NCBI GenBank assembly: GCA_013397455.1
Contig: VYZB01000347.1
Span: 881,781-945,780 of the forward strand
Length of the DNA: 64,000 nucleotides
Direction of reading: 5' to 3'
From: Crotophaga sulcirostris
Lineage: Eukaryota > Chordata > Aves > Cuculiformes > Crotophagidae
Below, piece after piece: positions 57,233-64,000 of this stretch. The position numbers were made by a program, and so were the translations under genes. The first letter of the stretch is position 1. Each line of letters starts with the position of its first letter. The notes beneath the pieces are model-generated. The model saw nothing but the letters and a program-made list of their open reading frames with translations. It was not told the DNA's origin and searched no databases.

Positions 57233-57748
57233 CGAGGTCTGACACAAAAAAAAGACTGTGCCTGTAAGTCTTTGTATTTAACAAATTAAGAAAATCAACT
57301 ACAATCACCTTCAAAACAGTTCCCTTCTGAGCTGACACACAGCTGCACACAATGCTGCCAAAGTTCAAAGCAATTCCATAGAGCATCTTCTGAAGGGCTG
57401 TTGAAGACCTCCATTGGTTTTGCTTTCACATCTTCTACTGAGCAAAATGGGTTCCTTTGAGCATCAACTTGATCTTCGGGAAGAGGTGTTTATTAGCTAA
57501 AAACTGCTTCGCTGACGGTGCTGTGGGCCACATCGCTGTCTTGATGTGAACTCCCTGTTCACTCTTGCACACCAAGATTTTCCAACTGAGGGTAAGAACA
57601 CATCTCTATTTGTAGTGTCCACCAGTACTGAGTGAAGTGATCGAGTTGAGCCTTAGAACATGTTCTATAAGCATCTCTTTGTCTCTCCCCTCCCAGTCTT
57701 GGTTTCTAAGCTACAGGGTTAGTCTCGGGTTTTTTGTGTCAGACCTCA
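57233..57748 (-). mobile_element. Mariner-type DNA transposon deletion derivative, 516 bp
   Basis: Terminal inverted repeats bound it. The left end reads CGAGGTCTGACACAAAAAA and the right end is its complement with one mismatch near the tip. TA flanks both ends (57231-57232 and 57749-57750), the target duplication of Tc1/mariner elements. On the - strand, pieces of mariner transposase C-terminus remain: FPKIKLMLKGTHF, then after a frameshift SVEDVKAK, and further on a CFELW...EGNCFEGD-like end. The catalytic core is deleted, so it is non-autonomous and dead. The exact family was not determined. Confidence 0.82.
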
Positions 57749-60414
57749 TACATGTCATCGACATTATCCTGGTCAAACTTAACACTGAGAAGGATGTGTC
57801 AGGAGAAGGAAATTAAAGCAGTGTGGAGTAATGCAAGAAGAAACTATTTCCAACTATTCACATTGCTCAGTGACAGAACATCCTAGAAAAATTATGGAGC
57901 TTTTTAAATGTTAAAACCCCCAAATACTCAGAGGTGATTTTTTATCCCCTTCAGGAATACATTACTAGTTATACTGTCCTAACTATGGAAATGTAATGGG
58001 AAAAGCAATGCTATCTCACACTCCTGCATGCTTCTTTGATGTTGTTGACTGTAATGAATACAGTAGGAGTCCCTGCACAGTAACAAAATCACTTCCTCCT
58101 GGATGTGATGAAGTCTGTAAGCCTGCGCTCCATTTTTAGAACTGGTTGCTAAGACGAGCTAATCTTTACAAACGCCAATGGCTATGAAAGATGTTACACT
58201 ACATACATGCACTGTTTCAAGATAAAAAGGTTGTATTTTTGCAGAATGCTCCTGGCCTTCCTTCTTCTCTGTGTGTGGTGGTTTGGGCTTCCCCAGCCTT
58301 GTATGCAGGCTGTGGTCAGTTTACTTCTGTTAAGAGAAGTATCAGGCTAAATTTTGCCAGTCTGGAGTCAAGAGTTACATGTGCACACATACTGTACCAT
58401 AACCCAGCCTATAGCTTAGGGTTTGATCACTGACACCAGTGTTTTGATTACATCATGATTTTCTGTGGTCTTGAAACTTATCATGGAATCATCAAAAAAG
58501 AATCGAATCCTCTAATCCAGCCTCAAATCCTGATGCCATCCCTGATGTCGTGTCAAGCCTACAAACAAGCAGTGCTGGAAACGCATCTCATTGAGCCAAC
58601 TCCTTCTTGAAGGGCTACTCCCCAGACTAGGTGTTCAGCTGCAGATGAAGCCGTTGCCAGTGCCGAGTGAAACACAAACACAAAGTAGCATGTTCTGTTA
58701 GCTACCCACCTGTTCAGGGATGTCAGTGAAACCTTCCTTTCTTCTTGCAACTAATGACTTGGTTGAACTGCATTCAATTCTGATCCATTATCCAGATTTT
58801 TTCCTTTGGATTTATGAAGCCAATTGTCTTCTCATTCTGTTTTTATTTAAGTGTATTCCTGAGCACATTACCTTTCACTTCTCTTTACTGACCTGCAATC
58901 AATCTTTTTAATTATTTCTACTGTTGCGATAACTTTGAATTCAAATCTTGTCCTCCAGCATACTTGCATCTACTTCCAGCTTGAAGCGGTTGTCTCCCAA
59001 TGGAATAAGCAGACATTCTATGCCACTTTGCTTAACCATTCATAGCATTATAAAACATTTAGAAAACACAAAGAAATACTGGTAGAATTTCACACCCGTT
59101 TGGGACTTGTATTATACTGACATATATTCAAGTCCAGTCTATTCCATTTAGCAAAGATGCTCTCTTATTTTGTGTCAGTAGAAATGACTGTAGAAGTTAC
59201 AGAGAAATAGGCCTAAGCTGCTTAATTAATCACTGTTCTCTCACCTTAATTGTCCTTCACATCACAAGCCTTAAACAATTTATGCCCAATTAGATGCTCA
59301 ATACAATAATAAATTAAAAGCACTGAAAGGACCAAATATATGAAATAAAAAAGAACTTTATCTCTTAACTCAAAACAGACAAATAGAAAATGGCTAGCAT
59401 GGACTAACCTTCCTACTGCATGTCCCTTTTCCCCCATGCTTTTAGTCAAGTACCTAGATCTACCTCTTCAAAAATATCTTTAAAAGTTGGTAACCTCAGC
59501 TTTGGGGCCTACTTTGAATAAGTGATAGTACCGACAACACCCAGTGAATGTGACTGCACATACTTTTCTGCTGCTGCCTTAGACTGTGTCCCTACAAGAT
59601 GGCAAATATGACTTAATGAGCATATTGCAAAACCGCTACAGTCATGCATCTATACATCTATGCAAACTCACTGTAGCAGTTTAAATTTTGTTTAAAAATC
59701 TCCTAGTAGCAGCAGAGTCTTTAGCAAGCCAACATACAGCCAAAACACAGCCTTCATAAACAGCCCACCACGCACTCGGGATAGATATGTACTGTAATTT
59801 CACATTTCATTTAGGTCAAGTTTCATTGCCATTCAATCCAGTATTGTATGTGCCCTTTGTAATGAACATGAAGGCTTGATGCACCCTGTTGCTCACAGCA
59901 CCAGAGCTGCTGCCTCTGGACCATCTGATCATAGCGTCCTTCCTAACCTGGAGGTGACTACTGAAAAGAATTTTGAAAGAGATTGTTTAATTTCTTGGCT
60001 TTTGCACAGCATTGTATTTCATTCTGTTTTGTCAGCATGAATAAGAAATGCACACAAATGTTTGGAAAAAAATAAAAATATTTCTAATTCCTCTACATGG
60101 AATAAACTCATTTAGTTTCTTAAATGTTCTCAGCAAAACTTTGTTCTGGCTTCTTCAAGCAGTGGCCAGCGTTTCCAGAAGAACAGTAGCACTGGAGGAG
60201 AGCTAGAGAAGCTTTCTGAAGTAAACTTTGTGTTGCTGAAAAGTATGGATGGGTTAAGACAGCATTTTAAGACCTTGCATTGAACTTGTTAAATTGCTGG
60301 GAATTATAAAATGATTCCCACTTCAAGAAATACCTCTGATCAATATGTTTTGTTCTAGAATGTCACAAACTACCAAAAATATAGAATACGTTCTTAATTC
60401 AAGATATCCAATTT

Positions 60415-60610
60415 ACAACTATTTAGACTGGACATAGGGCGCATTTCTTTACTGAGAGGGTGGTCAAACCCTGGAACAGGTGTTTGGACAATGCCCTGAA
60501 CAACATGCTGTAACTTCTGGTCAAACCTGAAGAGGTTGGACAGTTGGAGTAAGTGATCCTTGTAGGTTCCTTCCAACTGAAATAGTCTGGTCTGATCTAT
60601 TCTACTCAAT
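60415..60610 (+). mobile_element. Degenerate CR1 LINE 3' end
   Basis: Recognisable CR1 landmarks in + orientation are TTTAGACTGGACATAGGGCG, TTTCTTTACTGAGAGGGTGG, a CCTGGAACAGG block, and GTGATCCTTGTAGGTTCCTT before a TCTATTCTACTCAAT terminus. Divergence is high, so this is an old copy. Confidence 0.7.
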
Positions 60611-62484
60611 CTTACAAATTAATCATTTTAATTTCTATACCAAAGGTAAGATTTAGCCTTTTTATTTGGAAAGGTTTACATTTTTCCTTTTACCTATTGC
60701 AGAAACTTCCTAGCTACTTGTCCATATGCTGCAAGGTAAACCATATACAGCAATGGAACACAGAACTGAGAATGAGTCCCATGGTTCCCAAACAATCTGG
60801 GCACTTTAACTATCTGTAGGACACAGACGGCTGTACTGCATCATCCTGGCTCACACAAGCCCACCTGCCGTTATGGGTTCCACTGAAGGCGCTGGGACTG
60901 TTCACACAGAACAGACAATTCAATAGTATTAAATGTGAATAAAGTTGGCACAATACAACCTTAACAGAAGTTAGAGTTCATCATCCTTCATTACTGCAGG
61001 TTATTGTATGTTTTTTCTGGAGCTATGATGACTTGAGTTCTGATGTCTCTCACTATCAAGATTTAGCTGCTGGGCATACGTGAGATTCCAGAGAGGCATT
61101 CCAGAGATGCTACCCTCGCATGCTGCAGTCATTCACATAGCTTGACAATGGCTACATCTATATTTTAACAAAGACATTAACTCATTCTTTCTTTTGACAA
61201 ATTCAGTCGATCACGGCAATTAGTAAAAAATGTAGCAAATCTCTGGTAACTACATGAACTTCAGTAATGTTCTTTGCCCTAAAGCTGAGCTCAATTTGAT
61301 CCTCTCCCCTCAAGGGCAGTACAAATCTAATTATATGACATCTGTTGGCTTAATTATTATAAATCAAAGTGTTAAAGAAGTGTGAATTTGTTATGCTTTG
61401 AATCACAAAGAAACATATTTCCATACACCTCACTGTTCACTGGTTCAATGACTTACAGGCTTGATGAGCACTGAGATCAGAAAATATTATGTATCACTTT
61501 TCTGCTTTCCCTCTGTTTCTTACACAAGATACTAAAATTATGCTGCCAGGTTTATTTTACAGTCAGAAATTGTGTCCTATCATGTTTGCAAAACAATCCT
61601 GTACATTTTTACATTTGAATATGGTACTTGTGCATATTTTATGTGATTATAGTACCCTTACTTTGTTTCAGAGCTGTTTTGTTTGCACTAAACAGCAATT
61701 AAGGTGACTAGGTGATACTGCACATTACAGTATATGGTAGCTTTGTGCACTGAAAACCTCATACATCTAAAGTCTTTGTATTCCAGAAAACTCATTCTTA
61801 TATATTACCTTATATACTCAGTGTTTTTCCTTTTAAAATTTGTTTTCATTACTATTTAAAGTTTTCCTGGATACTTCCATAGCTAATTTGATGCATCAGC
61901 ATGTTATATGCACAGAATATTTAAAAACATATCCCTGAATTTATTGTTTATCTTCTTACCCCACTCTCCCATTTACTTATATGTTTTCCAGAATACTTAT
62001 AGTGTTACTGGTTAACTGTGGCTTCTATGAATACTCCATTTTTCAATATCTACATCTTAATGCTTTCTTGTTTAAGTTTATAGCATATGAACTTAACTCC
62101 TAGGTCTGCCAGTTATTTCTAGGTTCATGCCAGTTGCCTATCCATTGTGTTTTCTGTGTGGCTGTGCAATAAACCAGACCAGGAAAAACATCTGGCTGAT
62201 ATTTTAACCCACAATGGATTATTCTGCAGGAAATGTACAACTACAGCTTCAGAAGCACCAGAAGCACAGACAGAAGGCAGTAAAGAAATTTGAAAAATAT
62301 TACTCCAGGAGATGGCTTGTAGTTAAATCCTAGAGAAAGAAGGTATTCTGTTGCTTTCTCCTTTTCCTGGGTTCTAGGAAACACAGAAAGCTTCATGAAG
62401 AAAAAACTATATATATGGGAAAAAAAAAAGAGTGGACATACGGACTACTCACGCTCATTGGAATAGTCTCTCCAGGGAAGTGGT

Positions 62485-62720
62485 GGGTTGGGCAAGAGTG
62501 GCTGGAAAGCTGCCTAGCAGAAAAGGACCTGGGGGTGTTAGTTGACAGTCGGCTGAACGTTGGCCAGCAGGGTGTCTGGGTGGCCCAGAAGGCCAACGGC
62601 ATCCTGTCTTGGATCAGAAACGGTGTGGCCAGCAGGAGCAGGGAAGTGATTGTGCCCCTGTACTTGGCACTGGTGAGGTTCCACCTCCAATCCTGTATTG
62701 AGCTTTAGGCCACTCACTAC
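62485..62720 (+). mobile_element. CR1 LINE internal fragment
   Basis: The + strand encodes the CR1 ORF2 block [20 protein letters not shown] through [19 protein letters not shown] and is open for about 70 codons before a stop. The 3' end of CR1 is missing, so the piece is truncated at both ends. Confidence 0.88.
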
Positions 62721-63908
62721 AAGAATTAGTAGTGAACTAATTATCATGAACTCATTATGGCAGCCAAGATGACTAAATATGAAAACAGTAAGCTGGAATG
62801 TGTAATTCTGCATGGCCATTAGATTATCAAAAAAATAGCAAGGCAGAAGTCATAATGATGGGACAATGGGGATCAGAAGAGATAAGAAAGGGACATCAAC
62901 CAAAAGTCAAGAAAGAGTAAGGTATGATTAAGCCAACAACACGATTGTAAGAAAGCAGTTTGTTTTGCCAACAGCAAAACATTACAGCATTGCCCCCGCC
63001 TTCTTTGCCCCCTTTCCTCATCCCTTGCCCTTTCCACAAATCCAGACATTTTCCACATTCTGTGGTAATGAAGGCCTTCAAAGTGCAAATGTCTGTCACA
63101 GATCTGCACAATGCCAGCCTTGTTCTAACTACGAGTCACAGTTCAATAGTGCAAAGGCAGCTCTTATCCTATGTGGTACAGAATCTCCTCACAATTATAG
63201 ATGGCATCCTCACCTTATTTATTTCAAAGCCTATATAGCTGCATTTTAAAATTTCAACTGAAATGTTGAAAGGAGGCACAAATAGCAAATACATCTTTGT
63301 ACATCACTTCATAGTAATCAGTGTGAAATGATTGCTCCAGCCATGCATATATTTGGGAAAGCAAGCTAGGAACTACTGAGATCTATATTTTTTAAAAGGG
63401 TATCCATATGGGCAAACTAATGCTTGTATTCATAAGGCACAAAATCTATTTGCTAACTTGAGAAGACTCACTGATTTTGATGAAATTATTAACCAATACA
63501 ATCAACAGGACATGGTTTATAAACACCCAACAATCTACTCCTCCTTAACAGCTAAACATTTCAACTAATGGAAATTTCAAGTAAAACAAAAAATATTTTA
63601 AAATTAGTCCTGGTACTTCCAACACAACCCCAAAGAGAACATATAAAGATCATGGGTTATGAACAAATGCTGATAACTTCTAAGAGATCTTTCAGTACCC
63701 CTATGAGGTAAGAATTAACATTTCTTAAATTTCTTCTTGGTAGCACAACATTTATTTTCTTCAGTTTCTTCTTTTGAAGATCAAAATAATTTATAAATTC
63801 AAAGTCTATGATATGTTAAAAATGGCTTCATGGACAAATGTATTCCTGTTGCAACAAGTATTTATCTTTTTTTTTCATCTTTTTATGCTTATTTTACATG
63901 TGCTAATA

Positions 63909-64000
63909 TGCCGCGATTGAGAGACGGGAGACCAAGCAGGGTGCAAGCAAGATCTCGTTTTATTGTTCTTAACACATCTTTTTATACTATTTCTTATCTC
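63909..64000 (-). mobile_element. Probable end of an LTR retroelement, cut by the window edge
   Basis: Read on the - strand, the visible part has AATAAA (63959-63964), then about 45 bases ending ...CGCGGCA. The + strand therefore starts with TG at 63909. That layout fits an R-U5 segment closing with the CA of an LTR. Composition changes abruptly from the AT-rich flank at this point. Only 92 bp are visible, so the class (endogenous retrovirus or solo LTR) cannot be told and no coding region is in view. Confidence 0.5.

Larger units (their letters stand above)
57751..64000. other. Gene-free flank with old repeats
   Basis: Apart from the two CR1 pieces and the edge LTR candidate, I recognise nothing. 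In human a long gene-poor interval lies between METTL14 and its next neighbour PRSS12, so an empty stretch here is expected. Confidence 0.55.

Noticed and set aside
58480..58540. CATGGAATCAT-like start suggesting another CR1 3' end
   Set aside because: Only the first bases resemble the terminal repeat. The conserved GGTTGGAAGGGAC block does not follow.

Overview
This is 64 kb of vertebrate nuclear DNA, most likely from a bird. The evidence is spliced genes with GT-AG introns, AT-rich introns, a CpG-island promoter and many CR1 retrotransposon pieces. CR1 is the dominant LINE of birds and is also common in turtles and crocodilians, so 'bird' is an inference. I cannot name the species.

Two protein-coding genes lie tail to tail. 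SEC24D is on the + strand. Its last 15 coding exons (10706-29230) encode the C-terminal 685 residues, from the zinc finger to the stop. The N-terminal exons lie before base 1, and bases 1-10474 read as intron. METTL14 is on the - strand and complete: 11 coding exons from the ATG at 55915 to the stop at 36287, encoding 459 residues. Every exon junction was checked for frame and for GT/AG ends. The METTL14-SEC24D neighbourhood in convergent orientation is the one known in human. About 7 kb separates the two stop codons, and a 1.3 kb CR1 sits in that spacer.

The METTL14 promoter is a CpG island around 55550-56010 with two ETS-type motifs just upstream of the start codon. From about 56.3 kb to the right edge there is no recognisable gene. 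That part holds a mariner deletion derivative (57233-57748), two CR1 remnants and, at the extreme right edge, what looks like the end of an LTR element running out of the window.

The two genes are functionally unrelated. SEC24D is a cargo adaptor of the COPII coat at ER exit sites. METTL14 is the RNA-binding, catalytically inactive partner of METTL3 in the nuclear m6A writer. I see no evidence for a novel biological system. The points worth a second look concern transposable elements: their placement and orientation around exons, a mariner relic, an edge LTR, and a small insertion in the METTL14 RGG tail.
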